Part shown: positions 14,381 to 29,400 of the stretch, one piece after another
Position numbering within the stretch: the stretch's first letter is position 1
Layout: each line of letters begins with the position of its first letter
DNA from: Acanthornis magna
Taxonomy: Eukaryota > Chordata > Aves > Passeriformes > Acanthizidae
DNA length: 64,000 bases
Assembly (NCBI GenBank): GCA_036785705.1
Contig: JAWUZG010000029.1
Location: forward strand, 14,151,501 to 14,215,500
Direction of reading: 5' to 3'
Position numbers and translations under genes: made by a program
Notes under the pieces: generated by a model
Database searches by the model: none
The model's input: only the letters and a program-made list of their open reading frames with translations
What the model was told of the DNA's origin: nothing

Positions 14381-14440
14381 TCAGGATTCCTTCTTTTCCT
14401 CCACTTCTAACAGCTCATCAAGGAATTCCACAACTTCACC
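14381..14440 (-). CDS. CRTAP: CRTAP coding exon 7 (C-terminus)
   Basis: 19 codons and a [22 protein letters not shown]. Human CRTAP ends GEVVEYVDDLLELEETS, so the identity is clear although the exon is tiny and sits more than 9 kb from exon 6. Acceptor TTATAG. Confidence 0.92.
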   Translation of the reverse strand, partial: GEVVEFLDELLEVEEKKES

Positions 14441-17400
14441 CTATAAATGATTAAATTTAACAAAAATAAATTAACCCTGTAAATTAACCCTGGTGGAAAA
14501 TTTCTGCTGTTTCAATAAAAAAATAATCTGTAATAATAGGTGTCCAAATTTTTTTTTAACACCCTCCATGCAGACACTAGCACAACAAGCCTATAAAATG
14601 CAGGTAAATGGCCCATACAGGGGTAGCATGAGTACCTGCAGTGACATAGACCTTAAAAGAAGAAAATGTTATAGACTTCACCATAACTCTTTTTGTACTT
14701 TTACAGGTACTTAAATAGACAATGAAATCCTCAGACTTAGAAAGGAATAAATGTTTAAAGCACCTGTTAAATTAGGAAGTTGTTAAAATACCATAAAACA
14801 TTAAAAAAAATAGAAACCTTCAAAATTCAAAGCCAAAGTGTTTTGTAGAACCTTAACTCTGACTTTCTATGTCTGCTCTGTTTACATCCCCTGTCACACC
14901 CTTCAACACACACCTTCTGCATTTTCAACCACAGATCTTCCCATGCCACACTTCAATGCAGCAAAAATGTGAAGAACCAGAGATATTAGAATGTTTTCCA
15001 TACTGGAAACAAATACATTGGGTTTAGATTCAGACTAGAAAATATTACATTTATGAGCTCCACTAAGGCAGGGCACCAATACAATCCAACTTTCTTTAAA
15101 CTACTCCTAAGGTAGTTCTGTGTCCTATACCATAATAAAATGTCTTCCGGGATGACACAGTCCATTGTCTGGAACTTACAGTCTTGTCAACTAAGCTGCA
15201 GTAAATGAGCTAAAACCTGTTGTAATCACCTTCCCAAGGTAACACCTCCAGTGGTGAAAAGCAGGTGGTCAACAGCAAATGTGCAGCAGCATCTCAAAAC
15301 TACTCCAAACTGACTGTAGCAGCTCATCTGCTGGCACCCTCAGAAACACCAGCATTTTCTAGTTTGCCTTCTATGCACAGTTTAGAACACTGCCTGAGAT
15401 GGGAGACCCTGTGGGAATACCTGTGCCTATTTTCACTTTGATACAACTCAAAAACTCAGCTGGAAGTAGAGGGATACAGATGCTCAATGTTAACATTTCC
15501 AACCTTTTATTCTAGTAACTACAATGTTCTGACAAATTCTTAATTTATCTGTGTTTTCTTTAAACTTTCCTGTCCTTTCTTTCTTGACATAAACCTATGG
15601 TCTGAAGAGGTCTTAAGATGTCATTTAGGTTTTTTCCAAAACAAATTGTCACTTTCTGCTGGAAAATCTGATCAGCTCCTATTCACTCTCATGTTTAAAC
15701 TAATGAGAAGTCATTCCAGTTTTGTTGAAAGCAAGTTATCCGTGTTTGGATGCTCATTTTCCCTCTTTCCTTCACCACCCATTTCAAGTCTTAGTGAACT
15801 GTATTAGGCTTCTGAGTCTGTTCAATGAAGACTACAAACAGTGCTTTACAATCACAATTACATTTTTAGCACATTTTTGTCTAAAAAAGACAGCATCTTC
15901 CAGACACATTTTGAGACTAAAAATTTTCGTTTTCTATTCTGGTAAGGAAAGGGCATTAAAACCTCCATCAATGAAAATAACAAGAGGAAATAGAGAAATT
16001 GTGTCTGTTTTGAATACAATAATGGTATTATGGGTATTGTGATTAAAAAGTATTAACATCACATTTTTAGGAAGTATGACTAGCCAGGAGAGAAAAAATG
16101 AAACTAAACAAACAAAAATAAAAGCAGGAGGAAAGCTGGCTGAAATAACTGCTGTTGTTCCCTGCTTCATAGTTCCATCTCAAAAGACCATTGAGTCTTC
16201 ATAAATATAAAATTATTTTAGCAAGCTATGAAAGATGGAGATTTGTTGTGCTTTGAACTTATTCAAAATATTTCAGTATCCAAATTCATACCATTGTCAC
16301 ACTCATCAGTAAGACAGAATATTTCAGAAGACACACAACATATGGAAAAATTCAAGTTTTTTACTTCTGGTATGTTTTCAAACCCAGAAACGTGTAAAAA
16401 ATGGAAAAGGATACTTATATGTACTAGTATTAGGAAAAAAACCCCGAACAAACCAGAAATCTGAAATACCTAGTGCCTGAAACTGAGCTCTAAAGGAAAG
16501 CATTGCAGAAGCTGTTGTGGTGTAATTAGATGTACTGAGAAGTTAGAGAGGTTGAAATATGGTGAAAATACAACAAACAGTTGCTGAAACAACATATATA
16601 CATAAAATATGCTGCAATGCAACTGAATAATTGCCTGGATGTTGATTATTCTGGAAAAGGCAAAACCTCCAGATTAAAGACAAACAAAGCCCCAGCTAAA
16701 ATACTTTTGCTACTGCCTTCACAATCAAAATGTAAAATATCTACGAGTTGTAATTAGAGGTGACAACTGCTGGTTGGCAGCCCAAGGAAAAGGTGATAAT
16801 GCTGCCACTGAGGGGCTGATCACATTGTCACACTGGCAGCTGTGCCCAGGCCGATCACTGTCGCTGTCCCATTAGCACTCACTTGACACCGCACCGGGCA
16901 TGGCTGAAGTCAGCACATATTCCAAAGGCGTTCATTCCAGGGGAAAAGCCTTCTGTCTGCCGATATCTAGTAACTTCCTGCTGATCCATGCCTGCAGATC
17001 CGGGGTCTGAAATGAGTCTTTGACACGATTTACACCTTCGGTGAGACAGAGACCCTCCAGTTACCGGGTGTGCTCTTTGGCTCCTCCCTTCCTTTACAGA
17101 AAGAACATCCCATTTTCCATGCAAAGCTGGCTGCAAATCCTAATTCTTTCTGCTGCCAGCTACCCGAGGGCACAACAGCCACCAGCTCCAAGGCAGGGCA
17201 CATAGACACACTGCTCAAGCCCAGTGTTGATGTAAATCGTGATGAGCACCCCACGGCGCAAAGCGCGATGCTGCCGTCTGGCCGCAGGTAGGAGATCAGG
17301 ATGGGAAGTCTGACCAAGCTCGGGAGGAGCAGGGTTTGCTGCCAGACCAGCGTGTGAGTGATGGCTAGGCAGCCAACAAGTGGAAAGCACACGAATGGGG

Positions 17401-20400
17401 GCTGCTTGGTCAGTGCAGGGAAGCACTTCCTCTATGCCCGGCCCTCGGTCCACGGTCGTGTCCTGCAGGTTTGCCAGGCACAGGTTCAGCAGCTCTGTGG
17501 CACCCCACAACCTCTCTCCCTGTGCTACCAACCTCTTCCCTCTCCCAGCCCAGGGACAGTCAGTGGAAAGTGGGACTGACTGATCAAGCATGTATGGGAA
17601 AAGATGGAACAGGTATAGCCTGAAACGTGGGAGGTGTGATACTGAACAGAAAAAAGGGAATGTTCCCAGACTGGTGTGAGTGGTAGGAAGAATCAGAGAA
17701 GCTGATCTGACCAACTGGAACCTGTTATTATCTGTTAGATATGCAAAGTGAGCACTCTTGGCGTAGATTAACAACTGAACAGAGGCACAGACAGAAAGAA
17801 CAAGTTTTGTGCCACAGGTATTAATTCAAGAAGGTTTTACAGAGGGTGAGTAGGTGGATTATAATACAAAATAATTTTAAGACAGTTCTCGGTCAATTCT
17901 GAATAAGATAACCCAGGCTAGTGAGATTAGGGCATAATTGTAAGTGAAGCTAGAGCACTGGAAAAAGAAAGACCTAAAAAGGAGAAGAACACAAAACTCC
18001 TCACTTAGTACCTCAGTGTACTGAGTGTCCAAGACCACTATATACATTGGGCCAGACCCTTCCTTATGCAACACTAAATGTCACATTGACACTCACAAAA
18101 CACAGCTTTTTCAAAGAAACATCTGTACTTTGGAGACTCTTAGCCAGCTATTAAAATAAAACAGCAAAGAGGAACGGCTCAGTACCCAGTACCTGGCTCA
18201 GATATGGCACACTTGAGGCCGATGGTCCAGCACCAACTTTTCTTTCAAAAGCATCATTTCAAACCAGCAGCAAGCAGCAGTTGCACAGCTCACTGACAGA
18301 CCCAGACACTTTGCCATTGCTTGCAATGATTGCTTTCTGAAAACGCAAACATTAATCATTCATGGATCCTTGCCTCCACCTATAACCTGTTCTGTCCTTT
18401 CTCAGTGTAGACTGGAAAAGTTACGGGAAACAATTAGCTTTCTTGTAATAACCCGTATTTTCCAATGCAGATCTGCTGATGGCCTTTCCTATAGGGATTC
18501 CATATGTACTGCAGTGGGATAGAGCATTCTGCATGGAAGCAACAGAGAATTAAAAAAAAAAAAATTGTTCTAGAATGAATTAAGATCTATAGAAAGCTAT
18601 TATTCTGGACATGCTTTTATGTGTGATTACCAGTGAATTAAGAAGAAACAGCTTTTATTTTAACTCATCCAACAAGCAGCCTTAAGAGACAACACAAAAA
18701 GCAAGCAAAATTGGCTGAATCTTTGTTTCCTCATAATCTATAACCTAGAAGGAAAATATTTATCTCACAAAATGTCCCCCAGTTGTCCTTCAGAGCAAAA
18801 ATGCAAACCTTGCTAAAGTTCAGAGACCTCAATGACTGGAAACTTGTTCAACAGTGAGAGCAACTATTTGATTCCCCTATGGACTGGGTGTAGGTGATCA
18901 GGTTGTGGTAACGGGAAAGGTTGCATGGGTGGGCGCTGTGAGGAGAGGCCACGGATGCCCTATAATTAATGATTAATTGTCCTGTAGCTGCCCTAGTAAG
19001 TAATGGGAGTAGTCACAAGCAGTGAGGTTACAAAAACCACTGGATTTTGTTCAAGAACAAATAATCACAAGAGTGAAGACAAAAGCTTGACACGGATGAC
19101 TGTGGAGGACATGTGCTCCATGGACCTGACAGAGCCTGCACATACACACCGCATTGGCCAGCAATGCTTTGAAGGGGGAAAACATTATTTCAGGATAACA
19201 GTAAGGCATGTAGCACTGAGTGGCTCAGCCTGAAAGGTTAATTCAGCCTTTGACCATGAGGAAGTTTCTTAATCTAACCTTCAGCTAAAACCTGAAAGCT
19301 CACTGTAACCACCTCAAAGCCCTCCCAGAACATCCATGGGCTGTACAGTCCAGGCTGGACATTCCTCACATTCTAGCTGGGGAAAAACTAAGAAAAACCC
19401 TCAATTCTTTGTGCAGAAAAATTATTTGTCCCGTAACTTATTTATTTTTCAGATACTTAGTCCACAGTGTGACCCACTGCCACATGCTTTTAGGGGTTTT
19501 TTTTTCAATATTAAGAGAGCTTAGTTGTTTTTTACACGAATATTAGCTACTTTGTCAGATATTTTTCCATTTCATTTTAACGATAACAAACCCTTAACTG
19601 TTCTTTTCCCATATATTATAGGAGATTACAGTACACTGCTGTTATTACAGTAGTATTTTACAGTAAACCAGTAAATGTGCTTTCCTTTTAACATATTTAT
19701 AATGCCTATAAAACATGAGCCAACCCAACTTCAGAGGAGCTTCAACATTGCTCCAATTGAACTGAAAGAATAAACCTTCCAGTGGCTTTGTTTTTGAGCT
19801 CTGCTTATGCTCGCTTGTCTGCTTTATGCTGCATGCAGAAGCTGAAGAAAATCTGGGCAGAAGCTCCTCCTAAGGCCAGCACCTGCAGCCTGGGGTCATC
19901 CTGCCATTCAAGCCCAACCATGCTGGCAGCTTCCCACGCGAAGTGGCTTAAATGGAAGGAGGAACACTTTGACCAAGACACACATCCAGTAGTGCAGAAG
20001 CAAGAGGAAAATGCAAAAAGACCCAGCCACATGGGAAGAATCTCCACTAGGAAACGATGATGGGAAAACCCCCCAAACCCTCATTTTCTTTTTTCTTTAA
20101 AAAAGCATGTGTTGAACAGGGACCATAGCACTGCCCCCATTAGCTGGCAACTCTGAGACAGCTGCCCCCAGCTCTCCTCAGGGTAGCAATGCTGTTGGAG
20201 CTGTGCTGGTCTGAGGTCACAGGCAGGGCAGGGTTTACAGGTCTGCACTTACAGCTTGCTGTTACAAGCACACTTGTGTAAATCATTTGAACATATGCAA
20301 GGAGTGAGTTAATAAAGCTCAAAATACGTTGTTGGCAATTCCCGAATAGAAAAATAGGCTGAATTCAGATTACTGTTTGCTATCAGTGCTCCACTGGGGC

Positions 20401-23400
20401 CCGCATGTTTTGACACTATTCCATATGTCCTCTTTCTACCAGTCACATTAGTTCAGTACTTATTCTTCATTCCATCACATGGATGTGATGAAATATGGAG
20501 CATTTTTAATTTCAGGCACTACACAAATGAACACACACTATATACAAATAAAAAGAAAGAGATGTCAAAAAAAGTGGGTCAAAGCTGCCAACAGCTTTTC
20601 ACCTACTGATCAAGTACTGAAAGAAAAATCACATTTTAGGCTCACCCCTGCCAAATATCTGTGGTTCTTACATAATTTAGAACAGCTAAGGAACTATCCC
20701 CCCCAAAAAAAATTCCATAAGAGCACTGATGTTATGAGCCAAAAACACGTCTCTTACAATTAGTGTGGTGCTGAAGTTGTATCTACGCTAGCTGAGTGTC
20801 TGGCTCTTAGCAGCATTTCAGTTTGCTACTTAAATCTGTGCAATACCAGAAGCTGTATCCATGATAGCCTTGATGCATTACACATCTGAACAGAAATCAG
20901 GAAGCTTGTCTATCCATGGCCAACTAAGATGACAACACTGTAATGTTCTTTTAACTTCCCTGTGGAAAACTGCAAGGATATTTGAGAATAATTACTTTTT
21001 CTTTAAAGTAATTTGTAGCTAGTTGGCGCTAATATTCTCTGTCACCTCTACTGCATTAAATGTTTGAATTAAGAGCTTTTCATTTCCTTGTGGAAAAATA
21101 TTAATAAAGTAACACAAGCAGGACAGTATTTCTTGTAGTAACATATGCAAAAATCATTACTGCCTGTTCCAGCCCCTGCAATTACTGAAGAATTACTGAA
21201 TACTGAATTACTGAAGAAGCCACATGTTTTCACTCGCTTTGCTAATGGGATTTAGAAAGACACATGGATGATCTGGGATACAGGAGCACTGGGAAGTCCG
21301 AATAAAATGAGATTCTCCACTTGAAAATAAGGACACACACATAGGAAGGGATCCTCTTGCCACATCAATCCTTTTGCTTCCGTCAAGGAAAAAAGAATTA
21401 ATTTTTTTCTGCAGATTATCTTGTGTGCAATTTTACTGGCCCACAAGCAACTTCACAGAGAGAAAACACAGACCATAGAAACTCACAGAAGATATGGCCT
21501 ATGGCCCAAGAAGCACATGGTTTAAATAAATAGAGCGCACTAAGAAGAGAGCTTGCCTCCATCCTTAACAATTTTTAATGAAGTTTTTACTGTAAGGCCT
21601 TATCTGAGGTTTTCATGAGTTTTCAACATTCCTATGGAACAAACTTTTCTATTTGTGCCAGAAGAAATATTAAAAAAAGATAGAATTCCACTTATACTAC
21701 CAGGTCCTGCCCATAGAGCAGAAACTGCAAGGCAGTGGTTTTACCTTTGTGTTATTCCTGCTCTGTGTGGACTCCACGGCAGTCTCCTGCAGCCAAAGAT
21801 AAATTCTGGTAGGCAGGGATTTATGAGCTCACTACTAAAAGCCAGAGCCAAGCCAGAGGCATGGACAGCCTCCATCCCTCCCAGGTTCTTGGGCCCTAGC
21901 AAGGGAGGGCACAGAAGCCCCTCCACAGAAGCTTCTCCCCTGGGAAGGAGAATGGGAACTTTCCTAGCAGAGAGAGCGTGAGGCAGGGATATCTGTGGCA
22001 TGAGCAGGCCCAGTCATTTTGGTTGTTTAACCCAAACATATAATCCAGTGTAATGTGCCTTCCTTGTCAGTTCCCCAGAAGTTTAACTGAGGTTTTCACT
22101 GCACCTCCCTCCTGCAGATTGCAAGGTCATTTGTAATTGCCCTGGTGAAAGGGGCTACAGGAATGAACACCAGCAAATGAATGCTTGTTTATTCTACACA
22201 CAGTGCTGGAGGCTGAAGATTGTTTCTATAACCCCTTCTTGTAACAATATATGGGGAAAGCCCTCAAAATGGACTTCTTCACGCCCCCCCCCCCCCCCCC
22301 CCCCCCCAGTTACTCATCCCTATGTTTTGAAGCAGCAGATATGAAAGAAGGAAAAAACCTGCTAATTAAGTTGATGCCTAACATAAGAAAACATTATGGA
22401 CAAAGCACAAACCGATAAGGGAATATAAAAAGTGCTCAAGTATTTCACAACTTGATGAAAATCCGTACAGACCAGTCCTCATCTAAGCTTAACCTTAAAG
22501 CAAGCTTATTAAACTGTCTTTCAGAGGGTTTTATCACAACGGAAGGTCTTCTTGAAGTCTAGTAACCTTGCAATGGAATTTTACATAGAGTTGTTTTCAG
22601 ATCACAAGAATACTGAAGGCAGCACAGACATTACTTCTCTGCTATGAAATATTCTCTCTTCCTATGTGTTCGATAACATAAAAATTGCAAAAGTGATTTC
22701 ATTTTTTAACATAAACCATCTTTCTCTTTTCTAACTAGAAAATACCTTGGCAGTGCTCATTACAGGTACCCTCACCCCATGTCATAAGTGAGCATAGCTC
22801 TTTCTTTGTCAATGCCAGCAACATTTCATCATTTGAAGATTCTTTTAAACCTCTAAATGAAAGGTGCCAAAAACAAAGCAAAAGGCAATCCAAACCCTCC
22901 CATGAATTATACTTTAATTTCAGCTGTGGAAGAAAAAGAAATGCCCTTTGAACAATTTAACTACTTTCTTTGCACCAAAATAAAAAATCCATTTTACATA
23001 TTTTCCAGTGTAAATAGTAGTCATTGTATGTTATTTGACCATGAATTCCAACCATTTAAAAAGCATGACTGGGTGACCAAAATACCACTGAGCAGAAAAA
23101 AATAACAGATAATAGGACTTCCTTTGGACAAAAATTACAATTTAGGTGGTTACTTCTGGACAATATCATAAGGATCTTTAAATCTAATTTAAACAACACT
23201 TCAGAAAAAAAAAATCTACCCCACTCCCCCCCCTCAAAAAACACCAAACCCAGAAAAACATTTGGTTTAAGTATATATGCACAGCTTCTCTGCCCCCTGG
23301 TGTTACAGCTTGAAAACTGGGTTTTCTTTTTTTCTGTGGGCTCAATGCATTATATACGTACCTTTGTGTTAATTCTGTCCATGTTTCTTTAAATGGTACG

Positions 23401-26400
23401 TGATGTTCTTCGGGTTTGTTCTTATATTCCACTTACCAAACAAAAATGTATTATAAATTGGTCATGGTTACAAGATTTTTCCATATAAGTGAAATCCTGG
23501 AATTACAGCTATGTATCATCTTCACTTTAAACATGATTGCTGTACTTTTGCCCATGATTTCATTTGTAGAAAACTCACCTCATCATCATCCATCAGATGC
23601 TCCTTGGCAAATTCATACATTTCCAGCTGGAGTGTGGTTATGTTGTGATATCGAACTGCCTCCTATCAAAAAAACCCCAAGATGTCTGTTACTTTTGGGG
23701 TAGGAAGACAGGAGAGTGTCACCACATTTCACCTGAAACTATTCCAGTGAAGTCAGACCCAGATCCAGGAAAGGTAGATCCCAGGCAGGGTTCCCAGTGT
23801 TTGAGAAAGGAAACAGCAAAACAGGAAACAGCATATTCCAAACTCTTCCATGGATCTTCCTAAGCACAGGCTCCCTCACTGCAAGAACAAAGCACTCTCC
23901 TCTTTCTCATGTTTCAAAGCACTGGCGAGTCTGAGAATAAGGAATGAGACTGCCAGAGCTGAGCAGCAGCCTGTGCCTGCATTCCAGGGGATTTTGGACA
24001 GGAGAAAGCCTCTGTCTCCCAGCGCTGGCGTATGGCAGCAGGCAGCTCTGGGAGAGACACTGAGCTGCTCTGCATGAGAATGACTCACCAGCCCAGCCTG
24101 AGCCTGGGCTAGGGAAACCCTGCAAGGTCACTCACCTGTTCCTCCTCACTCCCTGGCCCTATGCCCGAACAGCACAGTGCAGTTCAGCCACACACTCTCA
24201 CTGTTGTGAATACCAAGTGTAATCTGCTTTGATTATCCTGTTTAAGTCCTTTTGGGGAAGGAAACAGGACACCCCCTCTTTCGCAAGAACATCTAAAGAT
24301 TAGTGCCAGAGCCAAATGCTGCTGTCACCCCATTACCACTTTTTGAAAATAAACCAGAGACATTGTGGTTTTCATGGCAAGTGATTAGGACAGCAAGCAA
24401 CTTCTGTTTATAGCTACATAGATCAAAGTACAAGAAAATACAGCTGTGTGCGTTAAATATTTTGTATTTAAAAATCAAATGATCTGTAGCCCCCAGCTAC
24501 AGAAGTTATCAATGAAACATTCAGAGTGCATGTGTAGGGCCCTTGTTCTGCCCTCTCTGCACACGTATGCCCAATCTGTCTGCGGTTTGCGGTTTCATGC
24601 TGTTGCTACCCCTCACTCCCATCACCATCAAACATTGTCTCCAATATGGTTATAAAGCACAGTTCTGTTCCCAAAAGCAGTGACAAAGGAGCAGTCCCCT
24701 TCCCCTGTGAGCTCAGACTCACTGCTGCTGCTGCCTGAAAGAGCCAAATGCATTTTTGCTGCCTTCTGTCTCAGTTGGCCCTGCAGGGCAGGCCTGGGTT
24801 CTCACTGTGCCAATAAAGTGTGTGCTCCAAGAGGCATGACTAGAAGGCACTAAATTTAATTTGTGGCACATGTATTGCTAATGACTATCTACTTGTACAG
24901 CCCATATGACTGATGTCTAAGCAGTCACTGAGGTGTCACAATTTAGTTGCATGACTTAAAACCTGGTAACAAGAAACGTTAGAAAATCCAATCTGATGTC
25001 ACAGTCCAGGCTGTGAAATTTTCTTGGACATGGAAATTTAAGAGCAGCATGGAAACCTGTTTTTAAAATAGTTTTCTAAAGCCACATGACAATTGTTGCT
25101 GGACAGACTGGTGTCTACTGCGGGTTCTTTGCAGCAAGCATTTTAATTTGGATAATTAGATGAAATATACTCCTGAGCCTTTTTCCATCCTCATCCACCC
25201 AACTGTGTTCTAAACGGAGAAAGTGGAAAGTGAGTTTAGCTGGAGTTACCATATCCAGACACATTCCAATGCCCACAGAACCTGAAATAACAAGAGAGTG
25301 GGCAACTAGTGTTGGCAAATAATGATTCACAAAAGCCTGAATGTCACTCAGATATTTCATCATCAGAGATTTCAGGGGCCAGCTGCTTTATTTATAGAAG
25401 TACATAAAGATATAAATATGCCTAAGGGACAGAGAAGTACCAGCATGAATTTACTTCTCATCATATATTATATCCTATCATGGTATATTTCAACAGAAGG
25501 GGAAAGAGCTATAATGACATTCACTGTTTACATGATACACTACACCTCTCTGTACAACTTTCTATATGATTTTAATAAAACAGTACATGTTAAACTCCAG
25601 AACCAGCAGGTATCCCACATTTTCCCAACCTCTGACCCACTGAGATTCAAAAAAATATTTGCATGTGTCTAGAAGGCATTTTAGGCAATTCACCTACCGA
25701 TCTGGGCTGAAAATCCTCTTCTTTAAGTCCCCATTTGTCTTTGTGGTACTGGTAATAGACCATGTTCTGTTTCATTACTTCATCTTTCTCATCAAACAGA
25801 AGGTAACTAGCAGCACAGGAAGCTGCATTCTTCATATCATTCACTAATTAATAAAAACACACCAAAAAAGTCCAGGTAAGGTAAATGAACAAATTCCTAC
25901 TATTATCTTAGCTCTGGAAAACTCAAATGGAAACACAGCTCATACTATACCTTCTCACCACCTGCACAGAGAAAAAAAAACTGCTTTCCAGAAAGGATAT
26001 GCTATTTTCAGCTATATGCTTCTGAACATGTAAGGCCATGATTCAACCTCTGATGGTTTGCTATGAAAATCCTAACCAAATGTTCCTTCCAGGTATCCCA
26101 GTATATCACCCCACAGCTTGATGACAAGTATTGGGGTATTTACTTAAAAAAATCCCCAAAAATATATTAAACCCCTCCCTGCTTCTTTGTACTAGAATTG
26201 ATAAAGAGGGAAGAGTCAACATGTCAAGAGTGTAGTCAAACAACACAAGCAAAAGTCATTAATGGCTTGATGCTACATGGCTGGTATGTCTTCCCTTTGG
26301 TATTGGAACCTGCAGGATCAGCTGTAAGGGCTACAGGTGTTCTTTACAGTGCAAGTAGCTCCTCAAGAAACCACAAAATTCACTAATTAATTGACCTATC

Positions 26401-29400
26401 AAATATATAACCACTGAGCACCAAACACTACAATTTCTGACAAGTGGTTCCCTCTTTCTTCAAAACCCATTTAGCCCCATTCTAACAGGATTATAAGAAT
26501 TCACTAGGAAAAAACAAATAGCATTAAATACTCTGCAGGTTCATCTGCGGAAGAAGTTCTGTCTCATGTCTGTTAACTACAGTGATACAGGAGCAAAAAG
26601 ACACCAGGAAATTCAGATTTTCTGTCCCAGAACAGGTTAAAATGCAGATTCTGGAGGCCACTATTTACATTCTAAAGTATAAATTAGTGGGAAAAGATTA
26701 TGAGTGGAATCTGTCCAACGTCATCCCAATGTTACTTGAAATCACTACTTACATTTATAATATGCAAACTGCAAGTAATGGTACATGGTGGCCACAAATT
26801 TTTCAACGACAAAGCCTCCTATAATGGGTGTCAGATTGCTTTCACACTGCACTTTGCATGCAAGGACTTCGATATAATGATCTGGAAGAAAACACCAACA
26901 GAGGATATGGATAGAACAGAGTGAAATGTTATAATCCCTCCCATCAGACACCCATTAAAATTTGGCCTTACAATGCTCTCCTGGGTCCTGTGCATTTGGA
27001 CCTTGCTGCTTGGAAGTACTGAGAATCTACAACTCCATCTGAAGTACGCTTCAAGTGTTGGTACTAGGCCCTTCCGTAAAAATCTGAATTACATCAAAGC
27101 TGTAATTCCAGAAAATAGGTTTCACTGACACCTACAGGCAGCATGTGGTGGTGGTTTTTACAGAGTACTACAGAGTACTGCATTATTTCCTAGCTGCAAA
27201 CTTAACAGTGCTTCCTTTCCTTTTTTAAATTTTGCAAGTCTTTGCAATTTCATTAAATTATTGCACCAATAATGTCCACATGCTCCTGAGTACAACTGTG
27301 TCACAGAGACATATAGCAGGTGATTGCAAAATAAACCTCCAGAGATGGCTGCATTTTGGGCCCAGAGTCTGAATGTTCTAAGAGAGAAGAAAAAGGAGAA
27401 TATGCTGCTCACCACAGAACAACTTTCAGCCAGGAACATATAAGTGCACAAGCCTACCCAGTCTAAAAATTGCTATATATAATGCAATATAGAACCACAG
27501 GTGATTTTATCTTCAAGAAAATACATTTCAAGAAAACCTTCCAACAAAAAGTTTCCAGCATTTCCCAGATATATCATAATTCATCAACAGTATGGAAAAT
27601 AAATACTTTAAAGTCTTAGCTTCCCTGTTAGCCACATTTGGCAAGTGAAAGCAAGTGAGCTAAGCTTGTGCAGCAAATTTCTGACCAAGACAAAAGAACA
27701 CTTATCATCCCTGACAACTCCTAACATGAAGAACACTGAAGTTAACTAAAAATAACGGGCCAAATGAAATTACCAGACCCATCTTTTACAAGAGCAATGG
27801 AATCTCCAGACACAGTAGTGTTCAATTCCAGCCAGCACTTAGAGCCAGAGATGCGAGCCCCTCAATGAAGTGATCCCATGCCATGAGCACAGCTGGCTTC
27901 CAAACAGAACTCACTGCTCAGTGATAAATACACACCTAGTGCAAGACCCAAATACTGCTGGTTAACACTTACTGCTACATCTGCTTTCTGCAGACCCTTG
28001 GGGCAGAGTATCTCTCCCTGGAACACGAGCACAATTCAGCCCAGGCAGTGCAATTACATTTGAATGTTGTCATCTCATGAGTGAAACACTTGAAATGCAT
28101 GCACATGGCCATAATGACATCATGCAGTAATCCCTACCTTTCCTTCCCATCACTACTGCTGGGAATTATCCTTCCCTTCCAAGAAGGAAGAGCGAGGGTG
28201 ACGTTAGGTATCAATCACAGCTGAGCATGGAGACTGCACTCTTTACAGTGGCTTGGGGATTGTCCTGATGTCAGGGCTCTGACCCCCTGGGGAAGAAAGT
28301 CTGTGTTTCTTGCTTTACCACCTGTGATTTGACCTTCACTCCTTATTTGCTGTCCCAGGCACCTGCCTGTTTTGCCCAAGAGTATGTCAAGGCTTGAGGA
28401 ATAGCCTGCAATAGCTATTCCATGTCAGCTGTACCGGTGGATACCAGCTGCCTACCGTGAGAAACTGGAGCTGCTCATCTATGAACACATTTCACAAAAG
28501 TTTCCCCTCACCAAGAAATATCGTGGCTTTAGGACAAAAAGTTGGAATGGTTTTCCTTAAGGCAACTTAAAAACATGAAAAATGCAAGAGAATTTTTAAG
28601 TTTGAGGAAACATGCAGGTGTTCTCCACACAAATATTATCAACAACACTGAGCTCAGAGCACTGGAGGAAGCACTTGTTTCTTTTGCTGCCAAAGAGCAT
28701 AGGAAATGTGTATGTGCCATTTTGACAACAATCAAAAAAGGTGATGTCCCTTTTCCTTTGCAAAGCAATGGACTTTTTTATAAGCAACATACAAAAAATA
28801 GATGTTATCTACTCATAAAACTAATGTAGGAAAGATTAAAAATAGGCAACAGAACCTTGTCATATTTATGAGAGAGGAGTTACAAATTACCAGACCCATA
28901 CACACCACAGAGCTGATTTCAAAGGCAAGCTAACCACTGAACCTGAAAGGTGGCCAAGCTGATACTGAAATGATGGTCAAGAGACCTGGCTGGATAACCA
29001 CTGCTACACACCCAGATGGAGCAGTTTTTGTTACTTACACAGCTACGTTACTCTGACACAGAACTTCCAAGTCAATGTAAGATCTCTTCCGATTTCCTGA
29101 TAGACCTCATTTATGTTACTGAAAAGAGCAAAAAAGCAAACCAGAATTCAAGCAGTTCTCAGTAAATTTAATAAACTCCTAGTGGCCCAAACTGAGGGTA
29201 ACCAACCTATGGATAAACTGAAATGCACTTTGGGGACATCTTTCCTTCGTGTTTCCTAATCACTAACCTGCAATGGAAAGATAGAAGTCTTTAAAATCTG
29301 TGATCTCTCGGGAGCCTTCACAGGCTGCTGTGCAGTCATCGTAGGCTTTGAAGAAATCAGGAAGAGCCAGTTCCATGTCGGAGATGGATGTTCGCCAATT

